A program made the position numbers and the translations under genes. The notes under the pieces were generated by a model. The model was not told where the DNA came from. It made no database searches and saw only the letters and a list, made by a program, of their open reading frames with translations. Source: Moduliflexus sp964602655 (lineage in GTDB: Bacteria; Moduliflexota; Moduliflexia; Moduliflexales; Moduliflexaceae). Taken from it: a stretch of DNA of 32,170 bases. Shown here piece by piece: positions 24,898-32,170 of this stretch. Numbering within the stretch: position 1 is the first letter of the stretch; the number at the start of each line of letters is the position of its first letter. The stretch spans positions 1 through 32,170 of the forward strand of contig CAZRSF010000073.1 of the NCBI GenBank assembly GCA_964602655.1. Reading direction: 5' to 3'.

Positions 24898-25193
24898 AGT
24901 TGACGCTCCGGTAACATCGTTTGTAAGTTGGCCGCAGCCTCATACGCATCAATTTGACTCCAAAATCCATGTTCGGTTACGGTAAACGCCTCCTTTGCAA
25001 GCGTGTCGGCCTCATGTTGCGTTGCTGAGAGATATCGTTCTAACACAACTTCAACAAACTGCGAAAAACTGCGTTTGTCCGCTCTGGCAAGCTGATCCGC
25101 TTTCTGATGGATCGCCGGATCAAGCCGAATGTGTACCGATTTTTTGCGCGGTTTGACTCCGACCGTTGATTTGGCTTTCGTTATGGTTTTCAT
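24894..25193 (-). CDS. Ribbon-helix-helix family protein, antitoxin/regulator-like
   Basis: This 99-residue protein has a basic N-terminal tail (KTITKAKSTVGVKPRKK). An RHH-type core, SVHIRLDPAIHQKADQLARA and SFSQFVEVVLERYLSA, gives the strand plus two helices for dimeric DNA binding. A C-terminal extension (DAYEAAANLQTMLPERQL) could contact a partner. A near-perfect ribosome site AGGAGG precedes ATG 25193. It is coupled by ATGA overlap to the retropepsin-like gene, in the order DNA-binding protein then enzyme, as in many toxin-antitoxin operons. It probably represses its own operon. It sits just downstream of clpA on the same strand, 77 nt from the clpA stop. Confidence 0.78.
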   Translation of the reverse strand: MKTITKAKSTVGVKPRKKSVHIRLDPAIHQKADQLARADKRSFSQFVEVVLERYLSATQHEADTLAKEAFTVTEHGFWSQIDAYEAAANLQTMLPERQL

Positions 25194-25270
25194 TTCATCC
25201 TCCTATATGTAAATCGAAACTGGAGTTTCGACCTACATGCAATCAAACGCAGTTCAATCCAAAACGATAC

Positions 25271-27604
25271 TTATTGCACCGCGACAACGAGGGCGTCGTC
25301 TTTCACGCTGACATGCGCCGCGCCGCCGTCCTGCAATTTGCCGAACAGGATGTCTTCCGCGAGTGTTTGGCGGATCGTGGTTTGAATCAGACGGCCAAGC
25401 GGACGCGCTCCGTAGCGTTCGTCATAGCCATGTTTCGCGAGCCACGCTTTCGCTTCGTCATCAAGCGTGACCTGCACTTTTTGCGCGAGAAGCTGCTCGT
25501 TCAATTCGCCGATAAACTTATCCACGACTTGCAACATAATTTCTTGCGACAGCGGATCGAAAAAGACGATTTCCGTCAGGCGGTTGCGAAATTCCGGACT
25601 GAAGAGATGCTCGATAGCGGTTTTGCTCGCGGTCGTGTCCACCGTATTGTCGAAACCGATGATGCGCCGGTTCATTTCCCGCGCCCCCGCGTTGCTGGTC
25701 ATAATCAGAATCACGTTGCGGAAATCCGCCTCGCGCCCCGTGTTATCGGTCAGCGTGGCGTGATCCATGACTTGCAGCAGAATGTCGAACAAATCCATGT
25801 GGGCTTTTTCGATTTCGTCGAGCAACAGGACGCAGTGCGGATGTTTGCGAATCGTTTCGGTCAGCAGCCCGCCCTGATCGTAGCCGACGTAGCCGGGCGG
25901 AGCGCCGATCAAGCGCGACACCGCGTGTTTTTCCATGTATTCGCTCATGTCGAAGCGCGTGAAGCGGATGCCGAGGCAGGCCGCAAGCTGCTTCGCGACT
26001 TCGGTTTTGCCGACGCCGGTCGGGCCGGCGAAGAGAAACGCGCCGACAGGTTTATCCGGCAGCGTCAATCCGGCGCGCGAGAGCTTGATCGCGCCGACCA
26101 CCGCGTCAATGCCGCGATTCTGCCCGAAGACTTTCTGCTTCATGTTCTTTTCCAGCACTGCAAGCTGTTCGCGCTCACTCTGCCCCGGATTCAGGTCGGG
26201 AATGTGGGCGATACTGGTGACGACTTCTTCCACGTCCGCGACATCCAGCACGGTTTTTTGCTGTTCCTGCGTCCGAATCTGATTCAACGCGCCGACTTCG
26301 TCAATCACGTCAATCGCTTTGTCCGGCAGAAAACGTTCGTTGATATGCCGGAACGCCAAATTGACTGCGCTTTCGAGCGCCGGATCGGTGTATTTGATCT
26401 GATAATATTCCTCGAAACGCGGACGCAGGCCGTGCAGAATTTTGATGGCGTCTTCGACCGACGGCTCGGTCACGTCAATTTTCTGGAAACGTCGCGCAAG
26501 GGCGCGGTCATGCTCGAAATGACGGCGATATTCTTCGTGCGTCGTCGTGCCGATGCAGCGCAGATTATCAGCGTGGAGCGCGTGTTTCAGCAGGCCGGAG
26601 GCGTCCACCGACGTGCCGGTCGTCGCGCCTGCGCCGACGATCATGTGGATTTCGTCAATAAACAAAATCGCGCCGAGTCCGGCTTTATTATTTTGATTAT
26701 GCTGGTTAATCGCTTTCAAGACCGATTTCAGGCGCTGCTCGAACTGGCCGCGAAACTTCGTTCCGGCCAGCAACGCGCCGAGATCGAGGGCGAAAATTTC
26801 GGTCTGCTGCAACATGCGCGGCACGTCTTTTTTGACGATTTTCTGCGCCAAGCCTTCGACAATCGCGGTTTTGCCGACGCCCGGTTCGCCGATCAAGACG
26901 GGATTATGCTTGAGGCGGCGGCAGAGAATCTGAATCAGACGTTTCGTCTCAAATTCGCGCCCCACGAGCGGATCAAGCTTGCCTTGCCGCGCCAATTCCG
27001 TCAAATTCGCGGCGAACGTTTCGAGCTTGAATCCGGCTTGCGGCTGCTGGCGCGGCTGCGGATGACCTTCGTCTTCCAACTCTTCACCCTCGCCCATGTC
27101 GTCGAAATCGAGCGGCGGCATGTCGTCGTCACCTTTGCCGACGCCATGTGAAATATAATTCAACACATCGAGGCGCGTGATCCCCTGCTTTTTCAGCGTA
27201 TAGATCGCATGTGAATCTTGTTCCAAAAACATCGCGGCAAGCAGATCGCCGACTTCGATTTCGTTTTTGGCGGAACTCATGGTCTGATTCACGGCACGTT
27301 CCAACACGCGGCGAAATCCGAGCGTCTGCACCGGCGACGCCTCGTCTTCTTCCTGCGCGGCGGCCTCATCGGCTTTCTTCGCGCGTTTTTTGACCGGCAG
27401 CGTCGGAATTTGCGAATTGAAGAATTCCAGCAATTCTTCCAGCATCAGGTCAACATCGCCGCCGCATTCCGCCACGATGGTCATGCCGGTATCGTGCTGC
27501 AAAATGCTATACAGAAGATGTTCGACCGTAATATATTCATGCCGCCGCATAATCGCTTCGCGGACGGCGGAATCAACAACTGACTGCACTTCATGACGAC
27601 TCAT
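25271..27604 (-). CDS. clpA: ATP-dependent Clp protease ATP-binding subunit ClpA
   Basis: This 777-residue Hsp100 unfoldase hands substrates to ClpP. The N domain (MSRHEVQSVVDSAVREAIMRRHEYITVEHLLY) is followed by an acidic linker. AAA+ module 1 has Walker A GEPGVGKTAIVEG and Walker B ILFIDEIHMIVGAG. Module 2 has Walker A GPTGVGKTEVAKQL, VLLLDEIEKAH and the arginine-finger region FSPEFRNRLTEIVFFDP. The ClpP-binding tripeptide loop reads RRIIGFDN (IGF), so interaction with ClpP is expected. No M-domain insertion is present, which separates it from ClpB. Start 27604 gives the standard N-terminus; a frame to 27619 adds five residues from a palindromic repeat. ClpS is directly upstream, 106 nt away. 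No Shine-Dalgarno site is evident. Confidence 0.96.
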   Translation of the reverse strand: MSRHEVQSVVDSAVREAIMRRHEYITVEHLLYSILQHDTGMTIVAECGGDVDLMLEELLEFFNSQIPTLPVKKRAKKADEAAAQEEDEASPVQTLGFRRVLERAVNQTMSSAKNEIEVGDLLAAMFLEQDSHAIYTLKKQGITRLDVLNYISHGVGKGDDDMPPLDFDDMGEGEELEDEGHPQPRQQPQAGFKLETFAANLTELARQGKLDPLVGREFETKRLIQILCRRLKHNPVLIGEPGVGKTAIVEGLAQKIVKKDVPRMLQQTEIFALDLGALLAGTKFRGQFEQRLKSVLKAINQHNQNNKAGLGAILFIDEIHMIVGAGATTGTSVDASGLLKHALHADNLRCIGTTTHEEYRRHFEHDRALARRFQKIDVTEPSVEDAIKILHGLRPRFEEYYQIKYTDPALESAVNLAFRHINERFLPDKAIDVIDEVGALNQIRTQEQQKTVLDVADVEEVVTSIAHIPDLNPGQSEREQLAVLEKNMKQKVFGQNRGIDAVVGAIKLSRAGLTLPDKPVGAFLFAGPTGVGKTEVAKQLAACLGIRFTRFDMSEYMEKHAVSRLIGAPPGYVGYDQGGLLTETIRKHPHCVLLLDEIEKAHMDLFDILLQVMDHATLTDNTGREADFRNVILIMTSNAGAREMNRRIIGFDNTVDTTASKTAIEHLFSPEFRNRLTEIVFFDPLSQEIMLQVVDKFIGELNEQLLAQKVQVTLDDEAKAWLAKHGYDERYGARPLGRLIQTTIRQTLAEDILFGKLQDGGAAHVSVKDDALVVAVQ

Positions 27605-27609
27605 AAGAA

Positions 27610-27715
27610 AATAAAACACTGATTGGACTGATCAGACTGATTTCCACTGATTTTTGATTGATGTTCATTATCAGTGAAAAATCAGCCTCATCAGTCCAAT
27701 CAGTGTTCTATTACG
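27610..27715. repeat. Palindrome of the CCAATCAGTGTTCTATT family (copy b)
   Basis: This is a ~106-bp element filling the clpS-clpA gap. Arms begin AATAAAACACTGATTGGACT and end with the complement ...GTCCAATCAGTGTTCTATTA. They extend inward with a few mismatches through a CACTGAT / ATCAGTG block. The outer arm is the same sequence as at 14014-14065. The TAA stop of clpS (27711-27713 read leftward) lies at its edge. The clpA start has no ribosome site between it and the repeat. Confidence 0.87.
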
Positions 27716-28025
27716 CCGGTTCGGCGACGCAGCGCAAGGGATAATTATGCTCTTCTGCGAGATTGCGGGTTTGCAACGCTTTGGTTTCGGCGATGTCGCG
27801 GGTGTATGTTCCGGCGACGCCTTTGCCGCGCTGATGCACGTCGAGCATGATCTGCTCGGCTCGCGGTCGCGCATGGTGAAAAATACTTTCCAAGACAAAT
27901 ACGACGAATTCCATCGTCGTGTAATCGTCGTTATACAACACCACATGATAGGGCTTCGGTTCTCTGATCTCGATACTCTCTTCAGTGAACACATCCCCTT
28001 CGAATTCTTGTCGGATTCCGCTCAT
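27711..28025 (-). CDS. clpS: ATP-dependent Clp protease adaptor ClpS
   Basis: This 104-residue adaptor delivers N-end-rule substrates to ClpA. Core motifs are PYHVVLYNDDYTTMEFVV (the substrate-pocket N-D-D region), the MLDVHQRGKGVAG helix and a C-terminal YTRDIAETKA strand-helix. The pocket resembles the canonical PxxVxLxNDDxTxxxFV pattern. ATG 28025 is preferred; TTG 28031 would add two residues. The flexible N-terminal extension (SGIRQEFEGDVFTEESIEIRE) is acidic and of usual length. It precedes clpA on the same strand, separated only by a palindromic repeat, so the two are probably co-transcribed. Confidence 0.95.
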   Translation of the reverse strand: MSGIRQEFEGDVFTEESIEIREPKPYHVVLYNDDYTTMEFVVFVLESIFHHARPRAEQIMLDVHQRGKGVAGTYTRDIAETKALQTRNLAEEHNYPLRCVAEPA

Positions 28026-28074
28026 AAACAATTTTTCATCGGTAAAAGTTATTCATCCACTAAGCAAAAAACAC

Positions 28075-29718
28075 CTATTTTCGGGACATTCTTCGCTCAC
28101 TCAATTTCAACCAAATATTTCGAAAGGTTGCAATTTGATTGTTTGAAAATCCGAATTGTCCTTTCAATAAGAGATTATCTGTATATTCCAATACAGGTAG
28201 AATATTATTCTTCCGTACGAAATTGTCAATATAATCAACATCAAGCGCGATCTCAGAAGCAAATGGAACAGGAAAACTTTCGGCCTCCGACGGCTCGAAT
28301 GTTAACACGCCTCCGCCGTAACTTCTGCCAATCACTTCTGAAAATGCAAAGGTCATTGAATTTAAAAACGATGCAACGAAATTCTTTCGATCAATCCCAG
28401 ACTTGAATTTCACTCGGTGGAGCGTATCCGTATTGGCGGCATTGCATTCGTTCAAGACGAGTTTCGGATATTGATACACCTGCCGGAGCATAAAGGCGTC
28501 TGGCGTCCAAAGAGATGGAACGATCCACCATTTTTTCCGATTACGGCATTTATATCCTGTATGAAATAGTTGCTCCTCACCATAATGAAGATAGGCTCGC
28601 AATTCGTCGGAAAGCTCTTCTTCTGGAACATTCGGGACACACAAAAAAAAGACGTTTGCGTCCGAGTCAACAAGCGATTCGAAGTGTTGCTCTGAAAGAC
28701 ATATTCCTTTCAATTGGTTGGCTTTCCCAATAATTTTCTGGGTATAGCGTTCAAGATTTTTCGTTGTGACGAGCGTTTTATTTAATAAAAAAAACTTATT
28801 TTGACCGGTGACAATACCGACATCAACCTCAAGGCATTCCCCGCTTACCGGAATAGAAAGATTTTTTTTGACATCACGCAACGCCGCGATTTCCTTGTTC
28901 GATAAAAAATATTGCGTCCATTTTTCCGAGGAGTGATTGATTCGTTTAATATCAGGAAGATACGGATCTAATGAGATCGCCTTCAATGTCGAAATATCGT
29001 CGGTTTCGATGACCGTTATCCCATGCGAATCCGAACCATTCTTTTCCCCTAAAAACAGCACGACTTCTTGTTGAACGTTTTCAAAAACAAGCTTTCTGAA
29101 AGTAATCAAAAAAATTTTGCTGAATGCCTCGCTGAGAAATAAACGGGTATGAGCAGCATAATTGACTTGAAAGAGTTCGGCAGGAATCACCATGCCAATG
29201 CGTCCGCCCGGCTTAAGAAGCAATGTCGAAGCGATAAGAAAAGGAATCCACGTATTGATTAACCGCGATGGCTTGAGACCTGCGCGAACCATAATGCTAA
29301 ATGCAATATCTTTTTGCTCATCTGGAAAGTCCTGATACCTGATAAACGGAGGATTTCCGACGATACAGTCAAACGAAGTTTTATTCGCAAGAAATGTTTT
29401 ACAACTCTGGAAAAAATCGGCGACGCTCACGCTTTCTTCCCGATAAATACCTAATTGATGGAGTTTTACTCGAACCTTACCGGCTTCTCCCTCATCCGAT
29501 TCGATAAATTTCAAATTTTCGTAATCCGAACCGACTTGCCGTAACTGTTGGAAAATCGCCTCAACAAACGCTCCATCCCCGCAGCTTGGTTCAAGGACAG
29601 ACACATTCGGCTTCTTAATTGCCCAATGGCAAAGAAATTGACAGATTTCGGATGGGGTATAATATCCGCCACGCAATTTTTTCGATGACGATGTTTCGAG
29701 ATGATCACGCTTTGTCAT
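28075..29718 (-). CDS. N6-adenine DNA methyltransferase of a restriction-modification system
   Basis: This 547-residue gamma-type methylase shows motif X (KLRGGYYTPSEICQFL), motif I for SAM binding (VLEPSCGDGAF) and catalytic motif IV (DCIVGNPPFIRYQDF). Also present is GGRIGMVIPAELFQVNYAA, typical of Eco57I/TaqI-like enzymes. The C-terminal half (TGQNKFFLLNK, WWIVPSLWTPDAFML, SYGGGVLTFEPSEAESFPVP) looks like a target-recognition region. It would methylate adenine N6 in an unknown site, protecting DNA from the neighbouring nuclease. ATG 29718 overlaps the upstream gene by 14 nt, implying coupling; the longer frame to 29763 overlaps more. The DNA is clearly more AT-rich than clpS/clpA and mutL, supporting horizontal acquisition. 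Confidence 0.9.
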   Translation of the reverse strand: MTKRDHLETSSSKKLRGGYYTPSEICQFLCHWAIKKPNVSVLEPSCGDGAFVEAIFQQLRQVGSDYENLKFIESDEGEAGKVRVKLHQLGIYREESVSVADFFQSCKTFLANKTSFDCIVGNPPFIRYQDFPDEQKDIAFSIMVRAGLKPSRLINTWIPFLIASTLLLKPGGRIGMVIPAELFQVNYAAHTRLFLSEAFSKIFLITFRKLVFENVQQEVVLFLGEKNGSDSHGITVIETDDISTLKAISLDPYLPDIKRINHSSEKWTQYFLSNKEIAALRDVKKNLSIPVSGECLEVDVGIVTGQNKFFLLNKTLVTTKNLERYTQKIIGKANQLKGICLSEQHFESLVDSDANVFFLCVPNVPEEELSDELRAYLHYGEEQLFHTGYKCRNRKKWWIVPSLWTPDAFMLRQVYQYPKLVLNECNAANTDTLHRVKFKSGIDRKNFVASFLNSMTFAFSEVIGRSYGGGVLTFEPSEAESFPVPFASEIALDVDYIDNFVRKNNILPVLEYTDNLLLKGQFGFSNNQIATFRNIWLKLSERRMSRK

Positions 29719-30442
29719 GAGGAGGAAGCCCTTTATATCGTTCAAGATATCTTTCAGACACAATGTTCGGAAAACGTTCTATTCGTAAAACACTTTCTGG
29801 AGCAGGAATATTCGGATCAATCATGCCGGTTGCAGGTTCCCACACAAGAAAGGTAATCGCTTCGGCGAGATGATTCTGATTTTGAACGCCTTTTCTGGCG
29901 GCAAGTCGTTCTAAGGTTCGGGTAATGTCGTATTCTTGAGATGTGTCTAAGGCGGGTCTCGGAATAACAACCACAAAACAAACGATTGCATACGGAAATC
30001 GCGTATGAACAGTCGTCGCTTCGGTCGCCAAATCATTGATCATGTTTTGCCAATTCTTCTTGATGCTATCGAAATCGTTCAATGTTTTGCTATCATACGC
30101 AATTCGCAAACCATCAGGACGATAAGCAATATCAAAATTTTGAGGGCGAACGCCGCCAATAACACGAGTATCTCCAATTTCAATACAATCGGGAGCAGGC
30201 GGAAGCAAGGATTTACTATTCTGTGGTTCAGCGACAGGAATGCCGCCTAACATTTCGGCAAACGCAGACGCAAAAGCCGGATCAATGACTTGCTTGCCAA
30301 AATCCATGCTTTGCTTTTTATCAAAGCGGTTAGGTTGCTTGGAAGATGCATTAGAACCAATCATTCCCAGCCAAATCGCTCCCCATTTTGCCAATTCATG
30401 CGCATCTATGGAAATAGAAGGCATTGCTTTTAACGAAGCCAT
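29705..30442 (-). CDS. Putative type II restriction endonuclease (PD-(D/E)XK-like)
   Basis: This 245-residue protein is inferred to be the nuclease partner of the overlapping adenine methylase. I cannot name a restriction family. A candidate nuclease core is FDIAYRPDGLRIAYDSKT, where an Asp, twelve residues, then DSK fits the D-x(n)-(D/E)xK pattern. The strand context (hydrophobic IAY before DSK) fits too. A following helix (FDSIKKNWQNMINDLATEA) and strand (YAIVCFVVVIPRP) fit the fold. ATG 30442 is chosen for GGAG 5 nt upstream; a longer frame reaches 30484. Like the methylase it is AT-rich relative to its flanks. The alternative is a non-nuclease accessory protein. Positions 30443-30558 towards mutL contain no gene. 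Confidence 0.6.
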   Translation of the reverse strand: MASLKAMPSISIDAHELAKWGAIWLGMIGSNASSKQPNRFDKKQSMDFGKQVIDPAFASAFAEMLGGIPVAEPQNSKSLLPPAPDCIEIGDTRVIGGVRPQNFDIAYRPDGLRIAYDSKTLNDFDSIKKNWQNMINDLATEATTVHTRFPYAIVCFVVVIPRPALDTSQEYDITRTLERLAARKGVQNQNHLAEAITFLVWEPATGMIDPNIPAPESVLRIERFPNIVSERYLERYKGLPPHDKA

Positions 30443-30558
30443 ATTCACTCCTTCATAAAGAATCAAATTGCTGACACGTTTCAATGTTCACGTTATGCGT
30501 ACCATTCGGATTTGTCAAGCCTTCTATTGAAATTCTGCGAAGAGGAACGGGCGGGCGT

Positions 30559-32169
30559 TCAAATCCGTCCGAAGCGCTTTTCCAAATCCTGCAAGGTAAT
30601 TTTGATGACGGTGGGGCGGCCATGCGGGCAGGTGTAAGGGAGTTCGAGGGCGTCCATCTGTTGCAGCAGCGCGAAAATCTGGGAATCTTGCAAGCGGTGA
30701 TGCGCCCGGATCGCGCCGTGACACGCCATCAGTTTCAAGATGCCGTCGAATTTCAGTTCGATGGTCGCGGTCTTCGTGTCGCCAAGTTGGTCTAACATGT
30801 CATACAATAATTTTTTATAATCGGCTTTCGCCAACAGCGCTGGCACGGCTTTGATCAGCCATGTTGTCCCGCCGAACGCTTCGATTTCGAAGCCGTATTG
30901 CCGCAGCGCGGCGAGGTGTTCTTCCAGAATCGCCTGTTCGCGGTGCGAGAGTTCTAACGACACGGGGAAGAGGAGCGGCTGCACGTCCAGCGTGTTCTGT
31001 TGAAATTGCGCTTTGAATTTTTCATAAAACACGCGCTCATGCGCGGCGTGCTGGTCAATAATGAACAGGTCTTCGCCATCCTGCGCCAAAATGTAGGTCT
31101 CTTGAAACTGTCCAATCGGCAGCATCCGCGAGAAAACCGCGCTGCTGCCTTGAATCGAACGCGCAAGCTGTGCGTCGGACGACAGCGCGTTGTTTTGCTC
31201 TCTCCGATACCTCAATTGAAATGAGCCAGATTGTCCGGTCATCTCCGGTTCAGGCAAAAATCCGTCTGACGGCCTGAAACGCGGCGTCGGCGCATTCGAC
31301 GAAAACGGCAGCGCGGGCGGATCGATGTCGCGCTGCGTCATGCCGAACGAGTCGAACGGCACTTCGTCTTGCGGCGTGTCGCCATCGGCTTTGGCAATTC
31401 GCTGCGCTGCATAAGACGGTAACGCGCCAACGCCGAGCGTCTGGCTCAACGTTCTACGAATGCCTCGCGCTACGATGTCATGAATAGCTTGTGAATTAAT
31501 AAACCTGATTTCCGCTTTCGTCGGATGGACGTTCACGTCCACCAATTCCACCGGCAGCGACAGGAACAGAAACGCCACCGGATGGCGGCCTTTCGGAATC
31601 AGCGTGTCATACGCCTGTTGAATGGCGTGGCTGATGGTTTTATCTTTGACCGGGCGATTGTTGACGAACGCTTTCTGATAATTGCGGTTCGCGCGATTGC
31701 AGGACGGCAGGCCGATCAATCCACGCAGTTCGATGGTCGCCGCAGTTTCGTGAATTTCGACAAGCTCGCGGACGATTTCGCGCCCGAACAGCCCGGCGAT
31801 GCGTTGCAACAGCGTACTGTCGGAGGGAAGATGGAGTTGATTGTTGCCGTTGTTATTGACGCTGAAGCCGACGAGAGGATTGGCGAGCGCAATATCAGTG
31901 ATAACGTTATTGATGTAGCTGGTTTCGGTAGCGGGGGATTTGAGAAATTTCAGCCGAGCCGGAGTTTTGTAAAAAAGATCGCCGACTTCGATGAACGTGC
32001 CGGGGCTTGCGCCGCTTTCGACATTCGCCACCATCTCGCCGCCATGAATTTCGATGCGCGTGCCGATCATTTCATCCGGCGGCTGCGTCAGGAGTTTTAA
32101 TTTCGACACCGAGGCGATGCTGGGCAACGCTTCGCCGCGAAAGCCGAGCGTCGTGATGCTGGAAATATC
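30559..32169 (-). CDS. mutL: DNA mismatch repair protein MutL (5' end outside window)
   Basis: MutL couples mismatch recognition by MutS to strand incision. The frame is open to the window edge. Its first visible residues, DISSITTLGFRGEALPSIAS, include the GHKL motif III TLGFRGEAL, so only the ATP-binding N-terminus is missing. The transducer region (FYKTPARLKFLKSP, FVNNRPVKDKTISHAI, VDVNVHPTKAEIRF) is present. A linker of about 100 residues follows. The C-terminal domain carries the endonuclease motif DQHAAHERVFYE (DQHA-x2-E-x4-E), the ACHGAIRAH motif and CPHGRPTVI. It is therefore the nicking MutL type found in bacteria without MutH, unlike E. coli. It is leftward and upstream of the restriction-modification pair. 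Confidence 0.96.
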   Translation of the reverse strand, partial: DISSITTLGFRGEALPSIASVSKLKLLTQPPDEMIGTRIEIHGGEMVANVESGASPGTFIEVGDLFYKTPARLKFLKSPATETSYINNVITDIALANPLVGFSVNNNGNNQLHLPSDSTLLQRIAGLFGREIVRELVEIHETAATIELRGLIGLPSCNRANRNYQKAFVNNRPVKDKTISHAIQQAYDTLIPKGRHPVAFLFLSLPVELVDVNVHPTKAEIRFINSQAIHDIVARGIRRTLSQTLGVGALPSYAAQRIAKADGDTPQDEVPFDSFGMTQRDIDPPALPFSSNAPTPRFRPSDGFLPEPEMTGQSGSFQLRYRREQNNALSSDAQLARSIQGSSAVFSRMLPIGQFQETYILAQDGEDLFIIDQHAAHERVFYEKFKAQFQQNTLDVQPLLFPVSLELSHREQAILEEHLAALRQYGFEIEAFGGTTWLIKAVPALLAKADYKKLLYDMLDQLGDTKTATIELKFDGILKLMACHGAIRAHHRLQDSQIFALLQQMDALELPYTCPHGRPTVIKITLQDLEKRFGRI

Positions 32170-32170
32170 T

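Noticed and set aside
25166..27151. 661-codon open frame on the plus strand
   Set aside because: It lies wholly antisense to the clearly recognised clpA. Its product is rich in Arg, Phe, His and Gln with no domain pattern, as expected for a mirror frame of a GC-rich gene.

Overview
The window is about 32 kb of a bacterial chromosome. It looks like an uncultured, Gram-negative-type lineage. The support is a predicted outer-membrane barrel ending in Phe, lipoprotein signal peptides, AnmK (cell-wall recycling), and a ClpA/ClpS pair. The combination of a UPF0182 protein, an ABC permease fused to an M1 peptidase, a periplasmic-propeller histidine kinase and many dispersed intergenic palindromes resembles candidate-phylum genomes of the KSB1/KSB3/FCB kind. 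That placement is inference only; no rRNA or tRNA gene was seen.

Layout. Positions 1-7751 run rightward: a UPF0182 membrane protein (5' end outside the window), archease, anmK, a REC-GAF-SpoIIE phosphatase response regulator, and a CCA-adding tRNA nucleotidyltransferase. Positions 7752-9151 are accessory DNA. They hold an AT-rich hypothetical gene, a truncated 80-bp duplicate of the start of the downstream alcohol dehydrogenase gene, an internally deleted MntA-type nucleotidyltransferase, a solitary small antitoxin-like gene, and the last codons of a PIN-domain toxin. The intact iron alcohol dehydrogenase follows (9152-10321).

Positions 10386-19529 run leftward and form an envelope/export cluster. 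Read in transcription order it contains a secreted LolA-like-fold protein, an outer-membrane barrel, two tiny lipoproteins (one weakly supported), a class-C beta-lactamase-type serine hydrolase, an Ntn (linear amide) hydrolase, an ABC ATPase, and a 1205-residue ABC permease fused to an M1 metallopeptidase. Upstream, also leftward, are a 1223-residue propeller histidine kinase and its likely partner, a response regulator with an excisionase-like HTH output. A 17-bp inverted repeat, TGTCA-N7-TGACA, occurs both in front of the envelope cluster and in front of the response regulator, so these genes may form one regulon.

Positions 24311-25193 hold a degenerate Clp C-terminal tail and a two-gene cassette (ribbon-helix-helix protein plus retropepsin-like protein) inserted next to the 3' end of clpA. 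clpA and clpS follow. Next is an AT-richer restriction-modification module (putative nuclease plus N6-adenine methylase, overlapping), and then the endonuclease-type mutL, whose 5' end lies outside the window.

The most striking non-coding signal is a set of nine nested palindromic elements in intergenic gaps. Several lie so close to genes that they supply the stop codon. A second theme is two TA-like cassettes, each flanked by a partial copy of the end of a neighbouring housekeeping gene.
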